This document shows positions 42,514 through 49,388 of a stretch of DNA of 64,000 nt, one piece after another; positions within the stretch are counted from its first letter, which is position 1; each line of letters begins with the position of its first letter. The stretch comes from JAWCMQ01 sp039091255 (lineage in GTDB: Archaea; Aenigmatarchaeota; Aenigmatarchaeia; GW2011-AR5; JACRAC01): NCBI GenBank assembly GCA_039091255.1, contig JAWCMQ010000002.1:62001-126000 (forward strand). Direction: 5' to 3'. A program made the position numbers and the translations under genes. The notes under the pieces are model-generated. The model made no database searches, was not told where the DNA came from, and was given only the letters and a program-made list of their open reading frames with translations.

Positions 42514-42804
42514 CTACGCCGCCTCCTTTCGTCCTTGTATGCTCACTGCGTGCTCACAAATCTTGGTTTGCAAAGGCCGATAAAGGGCTTGTAATGCGTA
42601 CGGCTCGCTAGGCCTTGCCGGCGCAATCCATGAGGTGTGCATAAGCATGTATTTCCTCATGTTCATAATGCGCCTCTTTACGCTCCAAATCTTTCGCGGA
42701 CGACTTCGTACAGCACATTCCCTATAGTCTCTTTCGCGGTTGTAGGCAGCACGCTGGTCCGCAAACGGAGAGCCGATGCGATACTGCTGATTCGGCATAT
42801 CCAT
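42514..42804 (-). CDS. Unrecognised basic protein between uL13 and uS9
   Basis: It has 96 residues from the ATG at 42804 (MDMPNQQYRIGSPF), with AAGGTG seven bases upstream; an ATG at 42831 overlapping the uL13 stop would add nine. The protein is rich in Arg and Tyr (RAAYNRERDYRE, RPRKIWSVKRRIMNMRKYM) with a Met-rich central helix. It lies without spacing inside the conserved uL13-uS9 pair, one base from the uS9 ATG, so it is probably translated with them. It is not a ribosomal protein I know; a ribosome-associated role is an inference from context. Confidence 0.62.
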   Translation of the reverse strand: MDMPNQQYRIGSPFADQRAAYNRERDYRECAVRSRPRKIWSVKRRIMNMRKYMLMHTSWIAPARPSEPYALQALYRPLQTKICEHAVSIQGRKEAA

Positions 42805-42823
42805 CTGACAACACCTTTTGCTG

Positions 42824-43222
42824 TCAAGCATTTACTGTGCGAGAGAGTTCTCCTACAGTGATGAACCGGCTGCGCACCTTGCGCCGCATCGACTTAATCT
42901 CGCCTTTGGCTTCTGCGGGCGCACCCTGGAACACACGCAACCTGCGCAACGCAGCCAGACCTTTTGCTTTTTTATATGGGAGCATGCCCCTCACTGCGCG
43001 TCGCACAATCGCATCTGCGCGCCTTGGGAAGTGTGGTCCATGCTGAGGCGAGCCTAGCCTTAGCTTCTCGAGATATCGCTGCTTGATAAACTGCGGGTTG
43101 CCTGTTATTATCGACTTTTCGGCGTTGATTATCACAACCTCCTGACCAGCAAGGAGAGCTTTAGCTGCCTGGCTTGCAAGGCGGCCCAGCACAGCCCCCT
43201 CGGCATCTAGCATCAATGCCAT
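42824..43222 (-). CDS. rpl13: Ribosomal protein uL13
   Basis: It has 132 residues from the ATG at 43222 with GGTGAT upstream. LDAEGAVLGRLASQAAKALL and VVIINAEKSIITGN are the family N-terminal block; GPHFPRRADAIVRRAVRGMLP and KGLAALRRLRVF follow. The spacer to the upstream tRNA-Leu gene is about 68 bases. The usual archaeal partner eL18 is not found upstream here. Confidence 0.94.
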   Translation of the reverse strand: MALMLDAEGAVLGRLASQAAKALLAGQEVVIINAEKSIITGNPQFIKQRYLEKLRLGSPQHGPHFPRRADAIVRRAVRGMLPYKKAKGLAALRRLRVFQGAPAEAKGEIKSMRRKVRSRFITVGELSRTVNA

Positions 43223-43289
43223 TTTAGCATCACCGCAAAGCGTAATGACCATCTTTCACGCAAACGCTTAAAAACGCGAATCTTGAAGA

Positions 43290-43543
43290 TGCGGGGTGCA
43301 GGGTTCGAACCTGCGAAGGCACTGAGCCACAGGATACCATAATGAGCATCGCTCTGCGGTGCGAGCTATCTTGTCATCGGCTACCGGATTGTCGTGCAGC
43401 AAATGAGTTCTTCGGTAACGAAGACGTGCTGCACAAATTGTGCCAAAGAAGTATCATACCGAATTACTTCTTGGAGCACAATTGCCTCAAAACTTAAGCA
43501 GCATGCTTAAGTCCTGCCCCTTAGACCACTCGGGCAACCCCGC
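43290..43543 (-). tRNA. tRNA-Leu(TAA) with a 170-nt intron
   Basis: The mature tRNA is 43506-43543 joined to 43290-43335 (84 nt). Acceptor GCGGGGT pairs perfectly with ACCCCGC, the discriminator is A, the anticodon stem is CAGGA/TCCTG, and the loop CTTAAGA has anticodon TAA. The variable arm is long, the T arm is GCAGG-TTCGAAC-CCTGC, and CCA is not encoded. The intron (43336-43505) lies between positions 37 and 38, the standard archaeal site, but is unusually long and folds into strong consecutive hairpins. The exact splice bases are inferred from the mature structure. Confidence 0.9.
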
Positions 43544-43603
43544 ATATCATAAGTCGCGCTGTTTTATGTTTGCGACCTATTCTGAAGATAACTCTAGAAC
43601 AGG

Positions 43604-44218
43604 CTACTTTAATTCCTTTTTGGCGGCCTTCGCAAACTCATCGGCCTGCGCAGCAAGCACGTCAAGCGCCTTTTCAAAAACTTCCGCTGCGCTCAAACCG
43701 CACGTGCTTTCTATGCTAAACGTAAATGCGTTTCCGCGCTGCTCGTATCCGACGATCGCTGCCTGCCACTTTGCATGCTCGCGGCCTAGCCCAAGCTGCG
43801 CAAGCGCTGTCAGCTTGATGCTCTGGTTTTCGAGGAGTTCGACGATAGGAACATTCGCATCCATTGGCGCGACATCTTTGTCTTCAGGCACAAGGTCCGC
43901 TGCGCGCACTGTAGCAGGACCGCTCTTTTCCAGCGTAAACGCCGCCTGGCACTTGCTGCAACCTTTGCCTTTGCACCCGCATTCGGAAGGAAGGTTGTAT
44001 CGTCCGTCAGGCCATTTGAGTGGAAGCAGCCCAAGGCGGTGCGCTAGCGTTTCGTCGACAAGACCCGAGCTGTTGGAAACGATGTCAACATGCTCTATTG
44101 CCATGACGGGTATCTCGCCCATCATAATCCTGCGCAGCGCATTGGCCATCGCAAAATCTATGCCCTCTATGCGCACGCGCATCGCCCGCTCGCTCTTCTC
44201 AAGAACTTTTACGTCCAT
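43604..44218 (-). CDS. rpoD: RNA polymerase subunit D (Rpo3)
   Basis: This alpha-like assembly subunit has 204 residues. MRVRIEGIDFAMANALRRIMM and VMAIEHVDIVSNSSGLVDE are the dimerisation-domain motifs, and LAHRLGLLPLKW follows. CGCKGKGCSKC is the Cys-rich insertion that binds an Fe-S cluster in some archaeal D subunits. It starts three bases after the stop of the unrecognised gene 44222-44539, which separates it from its usual neighbour uS11. Confidence 0.95.
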   Translation of the reverse strand: MDVKVLEKSERAMRVRIEGIDFAMANALRRIMMGEIPVMAIEHVDIVSNSSGLVDETLAHRLGLLPLKWPDGRYNLPSECGCKGKGCSKCQAAFTLEKSGPATVRAADLVPEDKDVAPMDANVPIVELLENQSIKLTALAQLGLGREHAKWQAAIVGYEQRGNAFTFSIESTCGLSAAEVFEKALDVLAAQADEFAKAAKKELK

Positions 44219-44221
44219 AAT

Positions 44222-44539
44222 TTACACCATCTGTTGAGCCTTCGCGTACTCGAAAAGTTCTCTCGCAAGCATTTCGAAGGTCGCAGTCGGTTTTGGAAAG
44301 CCTCTCTGCTTGCCACCGCTGCTTTTCCAGTACTTCGTTCCTTCATCAACGACAATCTCCAGCATGCCATCGGGGAAGTTGACTACTTGTCCCCCTTTCT
44401 TTTCATACCGATTCTGTGCCCTCTGCGTATCTGGGTTGAAATAATATTTCTCCCCAGGGTCCCTTACGATGATGCCGCCCTTCGTCAGCAATATGACTTC
44501 ATGACTTGTTCCTTCTACATTAACAAAAACCGCTTGCAT
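44222..44539 (-). CDS. Unrecognised protein between uS11 and rpoD
   Basis: It has 105 residues from the ATG at 44539, one base after the uS11 stop. An N-terminal beta-rich part is MQAVFVNVEGTSHEVILL, then GGIIVRDPGEKYYFNP, a KYWKSSGGKQRGFP loop, and a C-terminal helix (TFEMLARELFEYAKAQQ). It is inserted in the conserved uS13-uS4-uS11-rpoD operon with 1- and 3-base spacings, so translation is coupled to RNAP and ribosome subunits. No family is recognised. Confidence 0.65.
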   Translation of the reverse strand: MQAVFVNVEGTSHEVILLTKGGIIVRDPGEKYYFNPDTQRAQNRYEKKGGQVVNFPDGMLEIVVDEGTKYWKSSGGKQRGFPKPTATFEMLARELFEYAKAQQMV

Positions 44540-44540
44540 A

Positions 44541-44924
44541 CTACACCCTCCTTCCCCTGCGCCCGCCTTTCTTTCTGCAGCTGTCATGGGGTATCGGCGT
44601 AACGTCCTCAATGGAAATTATGCGGAAGCCTGCGCGTGCCAGAGCGCGAACAGCGGGTTGCGCTCCCTGCCCAGGAATCCTAGACTTGTTGTGCCCCGGC
44701 GCTCGTATGCGAATGTGCAGCGCATCAATGCCCATCGCGCGTGCCTTATCGGCCGCCTTCTGCGCGGCCCTCATGGCAGTGAAAGGCTTGCCCTTCATCA
44801 TGTCGCGATCCGTGACCATGCCACCCGACACCATCGCAATCGTCTCGCTGCCTGTAAGGTCGGTGATATGGATAATTGTGTTGTTCAAAGAAGAATAGAT
44901 ATTTGCGACTGCTGCTCTCATCAT
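44541..44924 (-). CDS. rps11: Ribosomal protein uS11
   Basis: It has 127 residues. ANIYSSLNNTIIHITDLTG, RAAQKAADKARAMGI, RAPGHNKSRIPGQGAQPAVRAL and the C-terminal PHDSCRKKGGRRGRRV are diagnostic. Two ATG codons in tandem (44924, 44921) follow AGGTGA, either of which could be used. It lies five bases after uS4. Confidence 0.96.
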   Translation of the reverse strand: MMRAAVANIYSSLNNTIIHITDLTGSETIAMVSGGMVTDRDMMKGKPFTAMRAAQKAADKARAMGIDALHIRIRAPGHNKSRIPGQGAQPAVRALARAGFRIISIEDVTPIPHDSCRKKGGRRGRRV

Positions 44925-44929
44925 TTCAC

Positions 44930-45421
44930 CTATGCGTTCGCCGCCGCAGCGAGCTTCGCCTTGATTTTTGGCGAAACATCAATCTTGTCATCAAGCCCTA
45001 CAGGCACCAGCGCGCTGGGCCAGCGCACAACCTGGCCATCGACAAGCACATGCCTGTGAACTATAAGCTGCCGCGCCTGCTTGGCGGTTTTGGCAATGCC
45101 ACGCTTCACCAATCGCGTCTGCAGGCGACGCTCGAGCACGTCCTCTGTCTTGAGCGCAAGCACGTCGTCAAGTGTGTTGACGTTAAAACCGAGCTTTCGC
45201 AGTCTGGCAAAAAGCTCCTCTTGGAGCTTCGGATTTTCTACAGCGAGCAGCTCTCTGGCGCGCCTATGAAAATCTCTTACGATGCCCTCGGCGCGCCACA
45301 GCTCGTGCTTGCGCCTGAGGCCGAAATCCCGCATAACTGCGCGCTCACTTTCGATGCGCGCCTTTTCAAAAGGTTTCAGCGGCCTCGACCACTTTGCGCG
45401 ATGCTTTCTTGGATGGCCCAT
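44930..45421 (-). CDS. rps4: Ribosomal protein uS4
   Basis: It has 163 residues, normal for archaea. GHPRKHRAKWSRPLKPFEKARI at the N-terminus and the S4 RNA-binding domain (RRLQTRLVKRGIAKTAKQARQLIVHRHV) are clear, with an Ala-rich C-terminus. It sits between uS13 and uS11 in the conserved order. Confidence 0.96.
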   Translation of the reverse strand: MGHPRKHRAKWSRPLKPFEKARIESERAVMRDFGLRRKHELWRAEGIVRDFHRRARELLAVENPKLQEELFARLRKLGFNVNTLDDVLALKTEDVLERRLQTRLVKRGIAKTAKQARQLIVHRHVLVDGQVVRWPSALVPVGLDDKIDVSPKIKAKLAAAANA

Positions 45422-45473
45422 TAAACATCACTTCCATTCTGGGCTGCCACGAGGCAACCGCGAGCTGATGGTG

Positions 45474-46103
45474 TCATTTCTTTCCCTCCGCTTTTGCAGG
45501 CGCTGCTGCGGCCACTTTGGGGGTAGCAGCCGGAGCTGTAGCCGCCTTTGGTGCGGCAGCCTTGCGCATGACTCCTACGCCGCGTCCTTTGCGCCCCGTT
45601 GAGCGAGTGCGCTGGCCACGGACAGGCAGGCCGAGTTCATGCCGAATGCCGCGCCTACAGCGCATTCTCTTCATAAGATTCACGTCCTCACGCTGCTTAA
45701 GAGTAAGTGTTGTACCTGTGATGTGCATGCTTGCACCGTCCTCCGGATCTTTCCTCCTGTTGAGCATCCACGTTGGGATTGAGGGGGCCTTTGACTGCTC
45801 GGCTATGAACCTCTGAAGCGCATCTATTTCCTTGTCATTTAGCGCCCCGAGCACCTTCCTTCCGTCGATTGCAGTCGAACGACAGATTGCGTTTGCTAGC
45901 ATGAAACCTATTCCTGGAATGCCCTGCAGCGCCCTTACAGTCGCAAGCGTGCCATCAAGGTCTGTTGCGGCTATGCGAACGATGCGCTTGACATCGGGGC
46001 TGACGGCCTTCGCAGGCGCTCTCTCCTTCGAGGCTACTTCGGGCGGTTTGGCCTCCTTCGCCTTTTTCGCTCCGCCCTCGATTTCTACCTGAACCTCTGG
46101 CAT
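45474..46103 (-). CDS. rps13: Ribosomal protein uS13 with low-complexity extensions
   Basis: It has 209 residues from the ATG at 46103, preceded by GGAGGGT within the end of eL24. The core has VKRIVRIAATDLDGTLATVRAL, GIPGIGFMLANAICR and CRRGIRHELGLPVRGQRTRSTGRKG (the latter abbreviated here as the RGIRHE...GQRT motif). N-terminal (about 45 residues, Lys/Ala/Glu) and C-terminal (about 30 residues, Ala/Pro/Lys) extensions make it longer than usual archaeal uS13 (about 150 residues). Confidence 0.94.
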   Translation of the reverse strand: MPEVQVEIEGGAKKAKEAKPPEVASKERAPAKAVSPDVKRIVRIAATDLDGTLATVRALQGIPGIGFMLANAICRSTAIDGRKVLGALNDKEIDALQRFIAEQSKAPSIPTWMLNRRKDPEDGASMHITGTTLTLKQREDVNLMKRMRCRRGIRHELGLPVRGQRTRSTGRKGRGVGVMRKAAAPKAATAPAATPKVAAAAPAKAEGKK

Positions 46104-46108
46104 AGCCG

Positions 46109-46270
46109 CTACCCTCCTGCTGCCCACTTTAGCTTGCGGGGATCCCTTCCCATCTCCTTCGCACGCTCGCATTTTGAGCTGCAAAACCAAAACGTCTTGC
46201 CGGTCTTTAGTATTATCGCTTTGCCTGTCCCTTCTTCGATTTTAGCCGAGCAAAAGGAACATTTAGGCAT
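46109..46270 (-). CDS. rpl24e: Ribosomal protein eL24
   Basis: It has 53 residues, a short gene. MPKCSFCSAKIEEGTG carries the first Cys pair, FCSSKC the second, and GRDPRKLKW is the family C-terminus; together these form the eL24 zinc finger. The ATG at 46270 is preferred; one at 46276 would add two residues. It ends five bases before the uS13 ATG and supplies its ribosome-binding site. Confidence 0.93.
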   Translation of the reverse strand: MPKCSFCSAKIEEGTGKAIILKTGKTFWFCSSKCERAKEMGRDPRKLKWAAGG

Positions 46271-46409
46271 AATCATCGCACCACAAAACCACCGGCTTTA
46301 AAGCCGATATATCCGAATCTTCCAAAAATTTTGCCGCGTCTGCTTAGAAATTCATGGGTTTGCAAAGAGAATCGCCTCTCGAAATTAGCATATCCTTCAA
46401 TCGTAATTC

Positions 46410-46619
46410 TTACCTCCTTCCAAAGCTTCCTGTGCTTTCCATCTCGGTCTCGCGAAGCATCAATACGTCTCCCAACTTCAGCGGGCCAATGACGTTCCGC
46501 GTTAGTATTTTGCCTTTGTCCTTGCCCTCAAGGACGCGAGCCTTGACCCTTGTGACGCCCTTTGCTCCCACTCTTCCGACTATCTGTATCACTTCGCTAG
46601 GTGTCGCATCCTCAGGCAT
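46410..46619 (-). CDS. rps28e: Ribosomal protein eS28
   Basis: It has 69 residues. EVIQIVGRVGAKGVTRVKAR, GKILTRNVIGPLKLGD and the near-invariant end LRETEME are diagnostic of this OB-fold protein. It lies between L7Ae and eL24, the standard archaeal trio. A 139-base spacer follows before eL24 with no gene visible. Confidence 0.95.
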   Translation of the reverse strand: MPEDATPSEVIQIVGRVGAKGVTRVKARVLEGKDKGKILTRNVIGPLKLGDVLMLRETEMESTGSFGRR

Positions 46620-46640
46620 GGAACATCACTTCTTCATAAT

Positions 46641-46958
46641 TTATTTGTTTCCCAGCACATCCGCAAGCTGCTTCTTGGCCTCGCCTGCATCAACAATCGA
46701 GACGGCTGTAGTGCCTACGTCTATGCCGGCTGCACGACCGAGCTCGATCTTTGACGGCACTTTAACATACGGCACCTTCTTCTCATCGCATAGCACCGGA
46801 AGGTGCATCACTATCTCTGGCGGGTCAACGTCCTCAGCAAAAACGACTGCTTTTGCTTCCCCGCGCTCGAGCGACTTGGTCACTTCGTTCACTCCGCGGC
46901 GTATCTTGCCTGTCTCGCGGGCAGCCTCGATCACCTCGAGAATTTCCTTCTCTTTCAT
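46641..46958 (-). CDS. rpl7ae: Ribosomal protein eL8 / L7Ae
   Basis: This kink-turn RNA-binding protein of the large subunit is also a component of archaeal box C/D, H/ACA and RNase P particles. It has 105 residues from the ATG at 46958 with AGGTGATCC upstream. TGKIRRGVNEVTKSLERGEA and VVFAEDVDPPEIVMHLP are the signature. The N-terminus is shorter than in most homologues. Confidence 0.95.
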   Translation of the reverse strand: MKEKEILEVIEAARETGKIRRGVNEVTKSLERGEAKAVVFAEDVDPPEIVMHLPVLCDEKKVPYVKVPSKIELGRAAGIDVGTTAVSIVDAGEAKKQLADVLGNK

Positions 46959-46975
46959 TGGATCACCTGTAATTT

Positions 46976-47008
46976 GACTCGCTTGCCGTAGCATGCAAAG
47001 CGAGCTAC
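46976..47008 (+). repeat. Palindromic element copy upstream of L7Ae
   Basis: GACTCGCTT...AAGCGAGCTAC has a perfect 7-bp stem (CTCGCTT/AAGCGAG) around a 13-base loop containing GCATGC. It lies 18 bases upstream of the L7Ae ATG, within its probable leader or promoter. Confidence 0.55.
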
Positions 47009-47153
47009 ATCGCTTATGAGAAAATAGCTCGCCTGCACAAGCAGCTCCCGCAACTTCATTGCGGAATGCAGCATGCAAGTTCATCTTTGGATTGCCTATT
47101 TCACATTCAGAACCTTTTTAAAGTTTGTAACATGGTGAAAGGTGGTGAAACCC

Positions 47154-47324
47154 GTGGCCCAATTCCTGAAAATGAAATGCGAGAAATGCCACAATGAGCA
47201 AGTAATATTTAGCCGCGCATCCACCATAGTCAAGTGCCTTGTCTGTGGCGAAGTTCTTGCGGAGCCAACAGGCGGCAGCGTGCGGCTGAAAGCAAAGCCC
47301 GTAGAAATCTTCGAGAACAGATAA
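47154..47324 (+). CDS. rps27e: Ribosomal protein eS27
   Basis: It has 56 residues from a GTG at 47154 (MAQFLKMKCEKC), which follows GGTGGTGA by five bases and fits the family N-terminus; the frame is open back to a GTG at 47142. The four zinc Cys are CEKC...CLVC, and SRASTIVKCLVCG and AEPTGG are diagnostic. In many archaea eS27 precedes aIF2alpha in an operon; here they face each other, 23 bases apart. Confidence 0.92.
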   Translation: MAQFLKMKCEKCHNEQVIFSRASTIVKCLVCGEVLAEPTGGSVRLKAKPVEIFENR

Positions 47325-47347
47325 CCTAGCCGCAAAAGTGTGCCGTT

Positions 47348-48094
47348 TTACTCTACAATCTCGAACTTTGCCTCGATGTTTCCGGCTTCCGAAACGATCT
47401 TGTTCAGCTTCTCAACAAACTCCTTGCCGCCTTTCTTCGGGTCGAGCGTTCTGTATTTTACAAGATACTGCGGCGCGGCTATGTAGCGCACCTCCAGCTT
47501 AGCGCGTTCCGCCCTCTTCAGAAGCTCGCGTATCGCAGAAATCCCATTCGGCTCATACGACCGCAAAAAGAGCTTCGCGCTGAACTCAAACTCCTTCTGC
47601 TCTATGGACTTTTCGGCGACTTCAGCGATTGCAGAAACCCACTCTTTCGGAAGAACCTTCTCGAGCTTATCCGGCTTCGATAGCGCCTCCTTGAATGCAG
47701 CGTACATGGAGCCGAAGCGCTCCTGGAGCAGGAACCCTGCTTCTTCATACCCCTGCTCGAGAGTTTTGCCAAGCTTCTGCGCAGCCAGCTGCAGCATTTT
47801 CTCTGCGCGTTTCTCAAGATTGTATTCTTTCAGCTTTGCGTCCCTCGCCCGAGGATTGACGCGCTTAATCGAAAGTGAAAGAGGCTCCTTACGAATGACA
47901 AGTGCCACAATCTCTTGGTCTTGCTTTATGAAATGCCGTATGTCGCGCACCCATCCTGACGCGACCTCAGAGATATGTATCATGCCTTCAACGCCGTACT
48001 CAACCAGCTGCGCAAACGCAGAATTAGGGTTGATCTTGACTATCTTTGCAACAACGACCTCTCCTTCCGAAGGGAGGCCACGGCGACGCGGCAT
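47348..48094 (-). CDS. eif2a: Translation initiation factor aIF2 alpha
   Basis: It has 248 residues. The N-terminal S1 domain reads GEVVVAKIVKINPNSAFAQL...EGMIHISEVASGWVRDIR, and LSLSIKRVNPR follows. A helical domain and a C-terminal alpha/beta domain (LEVRYIAAPQYLVKY) complete the family layout. It is a single gene divergent from PAC2. No Nop10 gene, often adjacent in other archaea, is seen. Confidence 0.95.
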   Translation of the reverse strand: MPRRRGLPSEGEVVVAKIVKINPNSAFAQLVEYGVEGMIHISEVASGWVRDIRHFIKQDQEIVALVIRKEPLSLSIKRVNPRARDAKLKEYNLEKRAEKMLQLAAQKLGKTLEQGYEEAGFLLQERFGSMYAAFKEALSKPDKLEKVLPKEWVSAIAEVAEKSIEQKEFEFSAKLFLRSYEPNGISAIRELLKRAERAKLEVRYIAAPQYLVKYRTLDPKKGGKEFVEKLNKIVSEAGNIEAKFEIVE

Positions 48095-48248
48095 GACGAT
48101 TGATATGACTGTAATGCTTTAAAATAGCGTTGCGCCGTGATGCAAGGTTTAAATTGCCGGAAGGAGAATAATAGTACCAGATGTTCTGAACCGCAACTGG
48201 AAACTACAGCCCTGCGGAATATCAGATGATAGAAGCTTTGGTGTTGCA

Positions 48249-49016
48249 ATGGAAACGACAATTCTACAGTTCGAGAAAGTCAAGCTGAAAAATCCCATTC
48301 TCATCGAAGGCTTGCCAGGCATAGGCAACGTTGGCCGTGTGGCTGCAGGCTACCTAGTGTCGGAACTTAAGATGAAGCACTTTGCAGACCTCTATTCGCC
48401 TCATTTCCTGCCGCTTGTCATCCTGCACCCAGACGGCACCGCGAGCATGCTCAAAAATGAATTCTTCTACTATAAAGGCAAAGAGAACGACATAATCGTC
48501 CTGAGCGGCGATACGCAATCTGTAAACGCCGAAGGGCATTATGAAATATGCTCTAAAGTGATATCCTTCGCCGAGGAGCTCGGTGTAGAATTTATCATAA
48601 CGCTGGGTGGTTTTGCGGAAGGAAAGGAAGTTCGCGAGCCGCGCATAATTGGCGCCACAAACAATCCTGCGCTCATAAAGAAGTACGCGAAGTTTGGCGT
48701 GGATTTTGGAAAAGGGCATCCGATTGGCACAATCGTTGGGGCGTCAGGCCTGCTGCTTGGCATGTCGCGCCTACACGGCATCGACGCCATATGCCTCATG
48801 TCTCAAACCATGGGCTTCCCGATGATAACGGACCCAAGGGCTGCTGACAAGACCCTTCACGTTTTGTCGAATATTCTAAATTTGAAGATAGACTTGACAA
48901 AACTCGAGGCAATCATAAAGGAGATGGGCGAACGCATCAGTCGCGCAGAGAAGATTCATAAACAAATGATTGAGCAGCTCGCCAAGCCGAAGGAAGAAGT
49001 AAGGTATATCGGATAA
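48249..49016 (+). CDS. PAC2-family protein (proteasome assembly chaperone-like)
   Basis: It has 255 residues. NPILIEGLPGIGNVGRVAAGYLV at the N-terminus, FADLYSPHFLPLV, NDIIVLSGDTQ and the Gly-rich HPIGTIVGASGLLLGM are the archaeal PAC2 (MJ0106-like) pattern. Eukaryotic PAC2 helps assemble the 20S proteasome; the archaeal function is inferred. The C-terminus is a charged helix. It is usually near aIF2alpha, as here. Confidence 0.88.
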   Translation: METTILQFEKVKLKNPILIEGLPGIGNVGRVAAGYLVSELKMKHFADLYSPHFLPLVILHPDGTASMLKNEFFYYKGKENDIIVLSGDTQSVNAEGHYEICSKVISFAEELGVEFIITLGGFAEGKEVREPRIIGATNNPALIKKYAKFGVDFGKGHPIGTIVGASGLLLGMSRLHGIDAICLMSQTMGFPMITDPRAADKTLHVLSNILNLKIDLTKLEAIIKEMGERISRAEKIHKQMIEQLAKPKEEVRYIG

Positions 49017-49139
49017 TCCGTCAGGGCTCCGATGAGCGGAGTTGTTGAAGCGAAGCATGCGCGAGGCTGCCTGTACCAAGCGCCGTTGTCCACTAGAAAC
49101 GCTTATAATGTTAATGTAACAGTTATTATCCGCTTCTGA

Positions 49140-49149
49140 GGGGGGGGGG
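49140..49149 (+). promoter_or_regulatory. G10 tract forming the rpoK ribosome-binding site
   Basis: Ten consecutive G follow GA and precede TGCGC-ATG, so the Shine-Dalgarno element of rpoK is a homopolymer. Slippage would change its spacing to the start. TTATAA at 49103-49108 is the likely TATA box. Confidence 0.6.
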
Positions 49150-49154
49150 TGCGC

Positions 49155-49328
49155 ATGGTTATCGAAATGACACGCTTTGAAAAAACACGCATACTCGCCG
49201 CCCGGGCGCTGCAAATAGCCATGGGTGCGCCGATCCTCATTAAAACAGACCTCACGGACCCAAAGGAAATAGCCAAAGCTGAGTTTGCAGAAGGCGTGCT
49301 GCCAATAACCGTGAAGCGGGCTGTCTGA
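49155..49328 (+). CDS. rpoK: RNA polymerase subunit K (Rpo6)
   Basis: It has 57 residues, a short gene. MTRFEKTRILAARALQIAMGAP is the hallmark of RpoK/omega-like subunits, followed by the C-terminal KAEFAEGVLPITVKR. It clamps the largest subunit during RNAP assembly. Translation starts at the ATG at 49155, five bases after a G10 run. It precedes enolase and uS2, the common archaeal order rpoK-eno-rps2. Confidence 0.95.
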   Translation: MVIEMTRFEKTRILAARALQIAMGAPILIKTDLTDPKEIAKAEFAEGVLPITVKRAV

Positions 49329-49388
49329 AAGTGCTTCTAGAAATGCCGAGAAACGGCTTTTATTTGGCGCAATCCAGATAATTATTGA

